NCBI GenBank assembly: GCA_003647385.1
Contig: QMMT01000014.1
Location: forward strand, 1 to 13,031
Direction: 5' to 3'
DNA from: Deltaproteobacteria bacterium
Lineage (GTDB): Bacteria > Desulfobacterota > Desulfobacteria > Desulfobacterales > Desulfobacteraceae
Length of the DNA: 13,031 bases
Below the pieces are notes generated by a model. The model did no database searches and was not told the origin of the DNA. It worked only from the letters and a program-made list of their open reading frames with translations. Position numbers and translations under genes: made by a program. Below are positions 6,992 to 13,031 of this stretch, in pieces (positions within the stretch are counted from its first letter, which is position 1; every line of letters begins with the position of its first letter).

Positions 6992-9367
6992 ATGAAGATC
7001 TATACAAAAATAATTATTACAACACTTCCCATCGTCTTTTTCTTCCTTATTGCAACCGTTGGCATCTCTTACTATTTTTCACGCAACGCCCTGACAGAAC
7101 TTGCAGAAGAGTGGCTGTCCACCAGGTCTTCTGAAGCTTTGGAAATTGTAAAAAAACAGGAGGGCATCCTGCATAGATACGGTTTGGAAAAAATACCTGC
7201 CAGTATTTTAAAAGCCAAGCTGGATGCCATAAAAGAGATCTCTTCCATTAAAATTGGAAAACAAGGTTACCTTTTAGGAATTGATACCCATGGTGCCATT
7301 ATATTTCATCCCAACAAATATCTGGTAGGCATGGATGTCAGCAATGAAAACTGGTTTCAACAGCTGAAAAAAGAAAAAAACCGTATATTTTTTACACTTG
7401 AAAATGAAAAAAATATTGGTATCTACAACTTTTTCCCTGAATGGGACTGGTTCCTGTTCGCCGTAGACCCTGAAAAAGAAGTGTATGGACTGGCAGACCG
7501 GATGAAGCCTTACCTCCTATCTCTTGGTGTCATTGCAGCCATAATTGTTTCTTTTGCACTGATGCTGTTAACACAGCGCATCATACAGCCTTTATTATCT
7601 CTGGTAAGGGGTGCTGCAAGGATTGGGAAAGGTGACCTGGAAACAAAGATCTCAATAAAAACCCATGATGAGTTTGCCGACCTTGCCAGAGAATTCAACC
7701 GGATGACTTCCCGGTTAAAAGAGACACAGACTGCCCTGAAATACAGTGAAGAATATTTCAGGGCCTTGATTGAGAACGCCAATGATGTTGTCATTATTAC
7801 TGACTCTAAAGGAAATATTATTTACACCACTCCTTCCATAAAAAAAATCCTTGGGTATGGCACCAGCGATTTGATTGGCACCAGTATATTCGAGCATGGC
7901 CATCCTGATGAAAAAAAAGAACTTATTAAAATATTTCATAAACGAATCCGATCCGAGATTCCCACGCATGCTGTCGAAGCAAAGTTCAAGCATCATGACG
8001 GATACTGGTGCACCATGGAATACATCAGCAAAAATCTCCTGGATCACCCGGCTGTCAATGGATTTGTTATCAATTCAAGAAATATCAGCATGAGGAAAAA
8101 AGCTCAGGAGGCTTTAAAAAAATCCCATGAGGAGCTTGAACAGCAGGTTAACTTAAGAACCAAAGAGCTTATTTTATCAAATCAAACCCTGATCAATGAA
8201 ATCCAGACACGGAAAATCAAAGAGACTGAGTTGGAAAAGGCCAATCGTGTAAAGAGTGAATTCCTTGCCAATATCAGTCATGAAATCCGAACGCCTTTAA
8301 ATTCTGTTATCGGTTTTAGTGAACTATTATCAAATATGATAACCAAAAAAGAAGAAAACAGCTATTTAAATGCCATCCAACTTGCCGGGAACAATCTATT
8401 GTCTCTAATTAATGATATTCTCGACCTGTCAAAAATGGAGGCCGGTAAACTTGAACTCAATAAGATTGTTGTAGATATCAATGCGTTATTTGATGATATC
8501 TGTCAGATATTTGAATCAAAAATCAAAGAAAAGCCCATACGATTTATTAAGAATCTGGATGATCAAATCTCCTCTTCACTTCTTTTGGATGATATCCGTC
8601 TTCAGCAGGTGATGGTAAACCTGCTGGACAATGCCATCAAGTTCACAGACAAAGGCTATGTTAAACTGACAACAAAAATAATAAAATCATACCCAGACAA
8701 CCGTAACCTGAAGGTCACACGCAACCCCAAGGTCACACGTAACCTGAAGGTCACACGTAAAATTGATCTGGCGATTTCCATCGAAGACACCGGCATCGGG
8801 ATTCCTGTAGACAGACTGAATATTATTTTTGACTCGTTTCAACAAGCCTCTTCACGAACCAGCAGGGAATATGGCGGAACCGGGCTTGGGCTTTCCATAT
8901 GCAGACATCTTGTGGAATTAATGGGCGGCCGGATTCAGGTTGAGAGTACGGAGGGAAAGGGCACTGTTTTCAACGTTATTCTACCTGAAATTGAAATCAG
9001 TCAACGCACTGCTGACATCCAAAAAATTCCGTCAAATACTATGGACACCAGCAAGGAACCGAAAAATTCGAAAAAAATACTATCAACAGAACTATTAAAA
9101 AAGTATTGCGCTGAAAACAAAACCTTAAAAAACCAGATCAAGTCTCATATTTTCCAGCTCATACCCGAATTTCAAGAGGGTATAAAGATAAAAGATGTTC
9201 AACATATCATAGAAAATATTATTTCTATCGGGGATAAATTTCACATACCGGAACTCACAGAATTCGGCCGGGAACTTTCTGACTATGCCCAATCCTTTGA
9301 TATCGAAAAACTGGATATAAACTTACAAAAACTTTACAATATTTTAAAATCAATCCCCTTAAATTAA
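6992..9367 (+). CDS. Membrane Cache-HAMP-PAS sensor histidine kinase
   Basis: A 791-residue sensor kinase. In order: membrane helix at about 8-28; periplasmic single Cache domain at about 30-170 (GKQGYLLGIDTHGAIIFHP); second helix 174-194; HAMP at about 195-247; PAS at about 252-370 (YFRALIENANDVVIITDSKG); coiled coil 370-418. The HisKA domain has phosphoacceptor His430 in SHEIRTP, and the HATPase_c domain has N-box NLLDNAIKF (Asn547), EDTGIGIP and YGGTGLGLS. All catalytic boxes are present. Two things are odd. Residues 571-590 are three copies of a six-residue repeat encoded by the 18-bp DNA repeat. The last 95 or so residues look like the HPt-like helical tail of hybrid kinases, but no receiver domain precedes them and no HPt-type His is evident. 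It follows the binding-protein gene by 10 nt with no clear Shine-Dalgarno, suggesting coupled translation. No response regulator is adjacent. Confidence 0.94.
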   Translation: MKIYTKIIITTLPIVFFFLIATVGISYYFSRNALTELAEEWLSTRSSEALEIVKKQEGILHRYGLEKIPASILKAKLDAIKEISSIKIGKQGYLLGIDTHGAIIFHPNKYLVGMDVSNENWFQQLKKEKNRIFFTLENEKNIGIYNFFPEWDWFLFAVDPEKEVYGLADRMKPYLLSLGVIAAIIVSFALMLLTQRIIQPLLSLVRGAARIGKGDLETKISIKTHDEFADLAREFNRMTSRLKETQTALKYSEEYFRALIENANDVVIITDSKGNIIYTTPSIKKILGYGTSDLIGTSIFEHGHPDEKKELIKIFHKRIRSEIPTHAVEAKFKHHDGYWCTMEYISKNLLDHPAVNGFVINSRNISMRKKAQEALKKSHEELEQQVNLRTKELILSNQTLINEIQTRKIKETELEKANRVKSEFLANISHEIRTPLNSVIGFSELLSNMITKKEENSYLNAIQLAGNNLLSLINDILDLSKMEAGKLELNKIVVDINALFDDICQIFESKIKEKPIRFIKNLDDQISSSLLLDDIRLQQVMVNLLDNAIKFTDKGYVKLTTKIIKSYPDNRNLKVTRNPKVTRNLKVTRKIDLAISIEDTGIGIPVDRLNIIFDSFQQASSRTSREYGGTGLGLSICRHLVELMGGRIQVESTEGKGTVFNVILPEIEISQRTADIQKIPSNTMDTSKEPKNSKKILSTELLKKYCAENKTLKNQIKSHIFQLIPEFQEGIKIKDVQHIIENIISIGDKFHIPELTEFGRELSDYAQSFDIEKLDINLQKLYNILKSIPLN
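8702..8760 (+). repeat. 18-bp tandem repeat, copy A (three units, inside the Cache kinase gene)
   Basis: Units at 8702-8719, 8720-8737 and 8738-8755 read CGTAACCTGAAGGTCACA, CGCAACCCCAAGGTCACA and CGTAACCTGAAGGTCACA, followed by a partial CGTAA. Each unit is an imperfect palindrome (GTAACCT, centre GA, AGGTCAC). Because 18 is divisible by three, the frame is kept and the units encode RNLKVT or RNPKVT. They sit between the N-box and the G1 box of the kinase ATPase domain. The same repeat recurs at 9469-9504 and 11447-11487. Confidence 0.95.
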
Positions 9368-10122
9368 ATTTCTTTTTTAGGAAAAATCAAAGACCTGATC
9401 CAGCCAAAAAGAGTGTTGTTTTGTAAATTTTCTTTTTCTGCTGATTCAAGGAGGTGTGTCATTTTACTTGTGACCTTCAGGTTACGTGTGACTTTCAGGT
9501 CATCGGTATCTGAAAACCTGTCTTTTCGCGTGATGATGGATTGATCCGGGTCAAGTTTTTTAATTATTTTAGCAGGGTTTCCAACAGCAATGACATTGGC
9601 GGGGATATCACAAGTCACTACTGATCCTGCACCAATAATACTGTTTTTACCAATGGTCACCCCCTTACAGATAATGGCACTGTCCCCCACCCATACGTTC
9701 TCTTCCAGAATAACGCAGGAAACCTCTTTAGACGGCATGGATCTGTCGTAAATGCCATGCCAGTCTGAATCGGTAATATAGACATGGCTTGCCAGCATGC
9801 AGGAGTCTGCGATTAAGATATGGTTAGCGGCACTGATCCTGACCCCGGGAGAAATCAGAACATGATCACCAATAATAATCCCCCGTATATCTTTTTTGTC
9901 CGACCACACCGTCAACCGTGTCTTTTTATCAGAACATCCTAAAAGAGTAATATTATTCCCAATGCTGACCGGGCCGCCAAATATTTCAATGTGCCAGGGC
10001 TTTACAATGAACGGATTTTTTCCAAGGGACTTCAACTGGGGAGAAAGTTTATGGCGGATATAGAAATGCAGGAATCTGTACCATATCTTTTTGATATAAT
10101 AGGGTCTATAATCTTTTATCAA
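9364..10122 (-). CDS. Left-handed beta-helix (hexapeptide repeat) acyltransferase
   Basis: A 252-residue O- or N-acyltransferase of the trimeric hexapeptide-repeat class (maltose/colanic-acid acetyltransferase-like). It probably transfers acetyl from acetyl-CoA to a sugar or lipid-linked acceptor. Hexapeptide rungs run from about residue 50 to 190: IGDHVLISPGVRI, then VWVGDSAIICKGVTIGKNSIIGAGSVV, ending with the typical VGNPAKIIK. The likely catalytic His is His122 in DSDWHGIYD. The start appears to be TTG at 10122, overlapping the TGA of the upstream gene (TTGA), so translation is probably coupled; no ATG lies in the conserved N-terminus. Residues 207-220 are two copies of the repeat peptide (DDLKVT, RNLKVT), in the tail after the beta-helix. 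Its stop overlaps the kinase stop by four bases. The acceptor substrate is unknown. Confidence 0.9.
   Translation of the reverse strand: MIKDYRPYYIKKIWYRFLHFYIRHKLSPQLKSLGKNPFIVKPWHIEIFGGPVSIGNNITLLGCSDKKTRLTVWSDKKDIRGIIIGDHVLISPGVRISAANHILIADSCMLASHVYITDSDWHGIYDRSMPSKEVSCVILEENVWVGDSAIICKGVTIGKNSIIGAGSVVTCDIPANVIAVGNPAKIIKKLDPDQSIITRKDRFSDTDDLKVTRNLKVTSKMTHLLESAEKENLQNNTLFGWIRSLIFPKKEI
9469..9504 (-). repeat. 18-bp tandem repeat, copy B (two units, inside the acyltransferase gene)
   Basis: On the minus strand the units are GATGACCTGAAAGTCACA (9504-9487) and CGTAACCTGAAGGTCACA (9486-9469), followed by AGTAAAAT. They are inverted relative to copy A but lie in the sense direction of their own gene, in the same reading frame as copy A (DLKVT-RNLKVT). 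Both copy A and copy B are followed by GTAAAAT, which hints at a defined end of the element. Confidence 0.93.
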
Positions 10123-11168
10123 TTGACAAGACCCGTATAAACAAATCCATCCCAGGACTTATGACAAAAAAGACCTGAGGCAGGTGTTAAACCGTACACT
10201 GCATCTGCTGCCATTAGCACCACTGCATTGGTCCATGAAATTTTTTCTTCCGGCCAGATCACCATATCAGGATAAGTGTACCCACACCAATATGTTTTAT
10301 CATCATATATTCTGTCCTGGATCCAGGAGAATACAATATTGGCTTTTTCAACACATCCCATACCATTTAACGCAAGAACAAGTTCCGAGGTTTCCGCAAT
10401 GGTCACCCAGGGCTGATCAGATACGCATCTTGCCCCTTGTCCTTCTATGACATACTTGTTCCAGTATTTTTCAATTCTGCGTTCTGCTTTTTCTCCTGTC
10501 AGTGCACCGCTTAATATGGGGTAAAACCAGTACATGGAAAACCGGGATTTGCTGACATTATAATGATGGATATCTTCCCTGATTGATTTACCCAGTTTCT
10601 CAAAGGCTGTTTCCCATGAAATTTTGCGCTTTCCAAGGATGCCTGCAATGGTCAGGGCACATTTTAAACTCATGAAAATGGAACTTGCACCTGTTAAAAG
10701 AGACATGGGATCAACCTTGCCTTCAGGACTCTTGGCCCAATAGATCTCACCGCTTTTTGTCTGGAGGCTGAGGGCATAATTAATCCCTTTTTCCATCGTC
10801 GGCCACATTAGTTCAAGAAACGCCGTGTCCTTATTCATTAACCAGGTATGAAAAAGGCCTACCGAGATATAGGCCGCCATATGTGTTTCACAGGTTCGAT
10901 CCCCTGGTTTCCCGTTGATATAGGAAGAATAGCAGGAACCATCCGAATTCTGGATATTTCGCAGCCATTCAAATGCCAGGTATGATGCATCAAAGCGCTT
11001 TCCAATATTCAAACCCATAATTGTTTCTACAAGATCCCAGGGATCTGTTTTCCCGTCTGTATGCCAGGGGATATCTCCGGTTCCCTTTTGAAGCGTCACT
11101 ATAAAACTAACAACTGAGTCGATGTTCAGGGTATCGGAAGGTCGGATCTTGGGGTCTTTTAGCGCCAT
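10119..11168 (-). CDS. Alpha/alpha-toroid protein, prenyltransferase-like, function unknown
   Basis: A 349-residue protein rich in aromatic residues and helices, resembling bacterial proteins loosely annotated as prenyltransferase or phenyltransferase domain proteins, with a squalene-cyclase-like alpha/alpha-toroid fold. Visible features include FIVTLQKGTGDIPWHTDGKTDPWD near the N-terminus, AFEWLRNIQNSDGSCYSSY, LSLQTKSGEIYWAKSPEG, the SRFSMYWFYPILSGALTG segment, CVSDQPWVTIAETSELVLAL and YPDMVIWPEEKISWTNAVVLMAADA. The repeated Q...GEI.W and QNSDGS motifs match the toroid repeats. There is no signal peptide or membrane helix, so it is cytoplasmic. The ATG at 11168 has GGAG 7 nt upstream, better than an in-frame TTG at 11171. 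It is translationally overlapped with the acyltransferase, implying a shared role, perhaps in surface glycan or lipid processing. The activity itself cannot be assigned. Confidence 0.82.
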   Translation of the reverse strand: MALKDPKIRPSDTLNIDSVVSFIVTLQKGTGDIPWHTDGKTDPWDLVETIMGLNIGKRFDASYLAFEWLRNIQNSDGSCYSSYINGKPGDRTCETHMAAYISVGLFHTWLMNKDTAFLELMWPTMEKGINYALSLQTKSGEIYWAKSPEGKVDPMSLLTGASSIFMSLKCALTIAGILGKRKISWETAFEKLGKSIREDIHHYNVSKSRFSMYWFYPILSGALTGEKAERRIEKYWNKYVIEGQGARCVSDQPWVTIAETSELVLALNGMGCVEKANIVFSWIQDRIYDDKTYWCGYTYPDMVIWPEEKISWTNAVVLMAADAVYGLTPASGLFCHKSWDGFVYTGLVN

Positions 11169-11256
11169 CAAATGTCTCCGGTTAAAAAAATATCCTTAAA
11201 AATTACAACGTCACATTATCAGGACAATTTTTTTTTTACAAGAAATTTGAACTCTT

Positions 11257-11279
11257 ATTCATGAATGGCTATTCATATC
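11257..11279. promoter_or_regulatory. Overlapping inverted repeats, FadR(TetR)-like operator candidate 1
   Basis: ATTCATGAATGGCTATTCAT contains three alternating half-sites: a 10-bp perfect palindrome (11257-11266) overlapping a perfect ATGAAT/ATTCAT inverted repeat with a 4-bp centre (11261-11276). The 18-bp stretch 11262-11279 resembles the Bacillus-type FadR operator (from memory, TGAATGAnTAnTCATTCA) at 12 of 16 defined positions. It lies 94 bp upstream of the toroid gene start and could act on either divergent unit. Confidence 0.4.
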
Positions 11280-11400
11280 AATATTTTTTTATTTAATGAT
11301 CTGTCCACTGAACAAACTTTAAGAAACGATTATATCTAACAGTTTGAAATTGAATGCATATTTTTCTGATTGATCTAAGGAGTTTCCTAAATTATTTTAC

Positions 11401-11428
11401 TTGACATCCTGGATGATTATCTGTTAAT
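11401..11428 (+). promoter_or_regulatory. Candidate promoter of the 3-hydroxyacyl-CoA dehydrogenase gene
   Basis: A perfect -35 TTGACA at 11401-11406 is followed after 16 bp by GTTAAT at 11423-11428 (4 of 6 to TATAAT). The leader would be roughly 90 nt. The -10 is weak, so this is moderately supported. Confidence 0.5.
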
Positions 11429-11430
11429 CA

Positions 11431-11448
11431 AAAATGAACACTCATTCA
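11431..11448. promoter_or_regulatory. FadR(TetR)-like operator candidate 2
   Basis: AAAATGAACACTCATTCA starts 3 bp after the predicted -10 of the beta-oxidation gene. It has a perfect right half-site TCATTCA and a 5-of-7 left half-site when compared with TGAATGA-n4-TCATTCA. Its position over the transcription start suits repression relieved by acyl-CoA, as known for TetR-type FadR regulators. No such regulator gene is in the window. Confidence 0.45.
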
Positions 11449-11487
11449 TAACCTAAAGGTCACACGTAACCTAAAGGTCAAACGTAA
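11447..11487 (+). repeat. 18-bp tandem repeat, copy C (two units, in the leader of the FadN-type gene)
   Basis: Units CATAACCTAAAGGTCACA (11447-11464) and CGTAACCTAAAGGTCAAA (11465-11482) are followed by CGTAA. They share the consensus with copies A and B but carry A for G at the palindrome centre (CTAAAGG versus CTGAAGG). The array begins at the end of operator candidate 2 and ends 24 bp before AGGAGG, so it would be transcribed in the mRNA leader. Confidence 0.92.
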
Positions 11488-11522
11488 TTGTTTAATAACA
11501 ACCCTTGAAACAGGAGGAAATC

Positions 11523-13031
11523 ATGATAAGAAAAGTCAGAAAGGCTGCAGTCATCGGGTCTGGAATTATGGGAGGGGGTATTGCTGCCCTTCTTGCCGCT
11601 GCCGGTGTAAAGGTGCAGCTTTTGGATATCGTTCCATTTGATTTAAAAGAGGATGAAAAAAAAGACCCGGCTGCCCGGAACCGGATGGTAAAAGCAGGGC
11701 TTGATGCAGCGCTGGCCTCAGCTCCTTCTCTGTTTTTCAACAAAAAAGATGCCGGCCTTATCTCCATTGGCAATCTTGATGATGATATTGAAACACTGGC
11801 CGACTGCGACTGGATCATTGAAGTTGTTGTTGAAAACCTTGGTATCAAAAGAGATCTTTTTACAAAAGTCGAAAAATTCAGAAAACCGGATTCCATCGTT
11901 ACCACCAATACATCCGGTATTCCTTTGAAAGACATTTGTGAAGGCTTTCCCCAAAATTTTAAAGAACATTTTATGGGAACCCACTTTTTTAATCCTGTCC
12001 GTTATATGCACCTTCTTGAGTTGATCCCGGGCGCTGATACGCTTCCTGAGATCCTTGAATTTGTTGCCGCGTTTGGTGAGAAAAACCTGGGTAAAGGGAT
12101 TGTCTGGGCAAAGGACACCCCCAACTTTGTGGGTAACAGGATCGGTATCCAGGGAATTGGAGCCATCATGAAAGCCATGGTGGAAGATCAGATGACCATC
12201 CCTGAAGTGGATGCCATATTCGGTCCTGCCCTTGGCCGGCCCAAAACAGCCATTTTTAAAACAGTTGACCTGGTTGGCCTTGATACGGTGATCCATGTCT
12301 GTAAAAATTCCTATGAACTCTGCCCGGATGATGAGCAGAGAGAGGCATTGGTCCTGCCTGAGTTTATCGGGGAAATGGCCCAAAAAAATCTTCTGGGTAA
12401 TAAGACACAGGCAGGTTTTTATAAAACCGAACTGACTCCTGAGTGGAAAAAGCTGCGAAAAGTTCTCAATCCCTCTACCATGGAGTATGAAGACCTTGTA
12501 AGGCCGAGCTTTCCCTGCATTGATGAAGCAAAAAAGAAAGCCACCTTAAAAGAAAAAATAGACTGCGTTCTCAAAGGGGATGACAAAGGGGCAAAATTTG
12601 CCTGGAAAATGGCTGCCAACAGTTTTTTGTATGCTGCCAACAGGGTTCCTGAAATTGCCGATACCATCATTGAAATCGACAACTCCATGAAATGGGGATA
12701 CAACTTTGAAATGGGCCCCTTTGAACTCTGGGATGCCTATGGCGTTAAAGAGGCAGTTGAACGGATAGAAAAAGAAAGCCTTGATATTCCCGCCCATGTG
12801 AAAGAGATGCTGGCAAAGGGCAATACCTGCTTTTACAAACTTGAGAACGGTATCAAATATTATTATGATTTTGCATCCGCTTCTTACAAAGAAATAGCTA
12901 TCAGCAAAAACATGGTTTCCATTGCAGCGGCTAAAGGCAATAACAAGACGGTTATGGAAAACAACTCTGCCAGTCTTGTGGACATTGGGGATGACGTCTT
13001 CTGTATTGAATTTCATACAAAGATGAATGCC
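11523..13031 (+). CDS. 3-hydroxyacyl-CoA dehydrogenase / enoyl-CoA hydratase (FadN-type), C-terminus beyond window
   Basis: A bifunctional fatty-acid beta-oxidation enzyme; 503 residues are visible. It oxidises 3-hydroxyacyl-CoA with NAD+, and the crotonase half would hydrate enoyl-CoA. The Rossmann motif GSGIMG is at residues 12-17. The catalytic His154 in GTHFFNPVRY pairs with Glu166 in LELIPG, the 12-residue spacing expected for this family, and DTPNFVGNRI (198-207) closes the NAD domain. A second C-terminal dehydrogenase lobe follows (WGYNFEMGPFELWDAYG). The window ends in SLVDIGDDVFCIEFHTKMNA, the opening strand of the crotonase domain. Dehydrogenase-first order matches FadN-type proteins of about 800 residues rather than FadB/FadJ, where crotonase comes first. 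ATG 11523 has a perfect AGGAGG 5 nt upstream. The promoter and FadR-like site upstream suggest fatty-acid control. Confidence 0.93.
   Translation, partial: MIRKVRKAAVIGSGIMGGGIAALLAAAGVKVQLLDIVPFDLKEDEKKDPAARNRMVKAGLDAALASAPSLFFNKKDAGLISIGNLDDDIETLADCDWIIEVVVENLGIKRDLFTKVEKFRKPDSIVTTNTSGIPLKDICEGFPQNFKEHFMGTHFFNPVRYMHLLELIPGADTLPEILEFVAAFGEKNLGKGIVWAKDTPNFVGNRIGIQGIGAIMKAMVEDQMTIPEVDAIFGPALGRPKTAIFKTVDLVGLDTVIHVCKNSYELCPDDEQREALVLPEFIGEMAQKNLLGNKTQAGFYKTELTPEWKKLRKVLNPSTMEYEDLVRPSFPCIDEAKKKATLKEKIDCVLKGDDKGAKFAWKMAANSFLYAANRVPEIADTIIEIDNSMKWGYNFEMGPFELWDAYGVKEAVERIEKESLDIPAHVKEMLAKGNTCFYKLENGIKYYYDFASASYKEIAISKNMVSIAAAKGNNKTVMENNSASLVDIGDDVFCIEFHTKMNA

Larger units (their letters stand above)
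11169..11522. other. Regulatory intergenic region between two divergent transcription units
   Basis: A 354-bp AT-rich gap with no credible gene. From left to right it holds the leader of the toroid operon (GGAG before its ATG, and a possible weak TTGTAA/GATAAT pair on the minus strand around 11202-11242). Next come an inverted-repeat cluster at 11257-11279, a TTGACA-type promoter at 11401-11428, an operator-like site at 11431-11448, two units of the 18-bp repeat at 11447-11487, and a small TTGTT/AACAA hairpin at 11488-11501. AGGAGG lies at 11512-11517. The stretch 11280-11400 shows nothing I can name. Confidence 0.6.

Noticed and set aside
8702..8760. Tandem repeats as a CRISPR array
   Set aside because: Units are contiguous with no spacers, short (18 bp), and two of the three arrays are translated in frame.
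11438..11644. The RNLKVT frame of intergenic copy C as a small gene
   Set aside because: The frame is open from 11438 into the dehydrogenase gene, but there is no start codon with a ribosome binding site before the repeat, and a stop lies directly upstream.
11718..13016. Several minus-strand open frames opposite the 3-hydroxyacyl-CoA dehydrogenase gene
   Set aside because: The plus-strand frame has clear catalytic motifs throughout. The opposite frames overlap one another and show no domain features.

Overview
This is a low-to-moderate GC window (judged by eye) from what is probably a Gram-negative, anaerobic, fatty-acid-using bacterium. The Cache/PAS histidine kinases, an orphan family-5 solute-binding protein, a FadN-type beta-oxidation enzyme and general codon flavour all resemble Desulfobacterota (Desulfobacteraceae-like sulfate reducers). 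That taxonomic guess is inference; the window holds no rRNA or other marker gene. No tRNA, rRNA or CRISPR array was seen.

Layout, left to right. (1) Positions 1-1043, minus strand: a cytoplasmic PAS-GAF sensor histidine kinase, cut by the window edge just after its H-box. (2) Positions 1256-1738: the N-terminal half of an IS5-type transposase, a dead IS remnant. (3) Positions 1762-4209, minus strand: a complete Cu(I) P-type ATPase (CopA), divergent from (4) an AEC-family permease at 4319-5239. A perfect inverted repeat lies over the presumed copA promoter in the gap between them. (5) Positions 5362-9367: a two-gene operon with a good sigma-70 promoter, encoding a secreted peptide/nickel-type binding protein and a membrane Cache-HAMP-PAS histidine kinase. 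No ABC permease is present, so a ligand-sensing pair is likely. (6) Positions 9364-11168, minus strand: a two-gene operon of an alpha/alpha-toroid protein ('prenyltransferase-like') and a hexapeptide-repeat acyltransferase, probably surface glycan or lipid modification. Its end overlaps the kinase end on a shared TTAA. (7) Positions 11169-11522: a regulatory gap. (8) Position 11523 to the window end: a 3-hydroxyacyl-CoA dehydrogenase/enoyl-CoA hydratase, cut where its crotonase domain starts.

The most unusual feature is an 18-bp, half-palindromic tandem repeat (consensus CGTAACCTGAAGGTCACA) at three places in about 2.8 kb. It occurs as three units inside the ATPase domain of the second kinase, two units (inverted) inside the acyltransferase, and two units between the FadN-type gene's promoter and its ribosome binding site. 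Both genic copies are in frame and read in the same frame (Arg-Asn-Leu-Lys-Val-Thr). This behaves like a small spreading element that protein-coding genes tolerate. The gap upstream of the beta-oxidation gene also carries two sites resembling operators of TetR-type FadR fatty-acid regulators.
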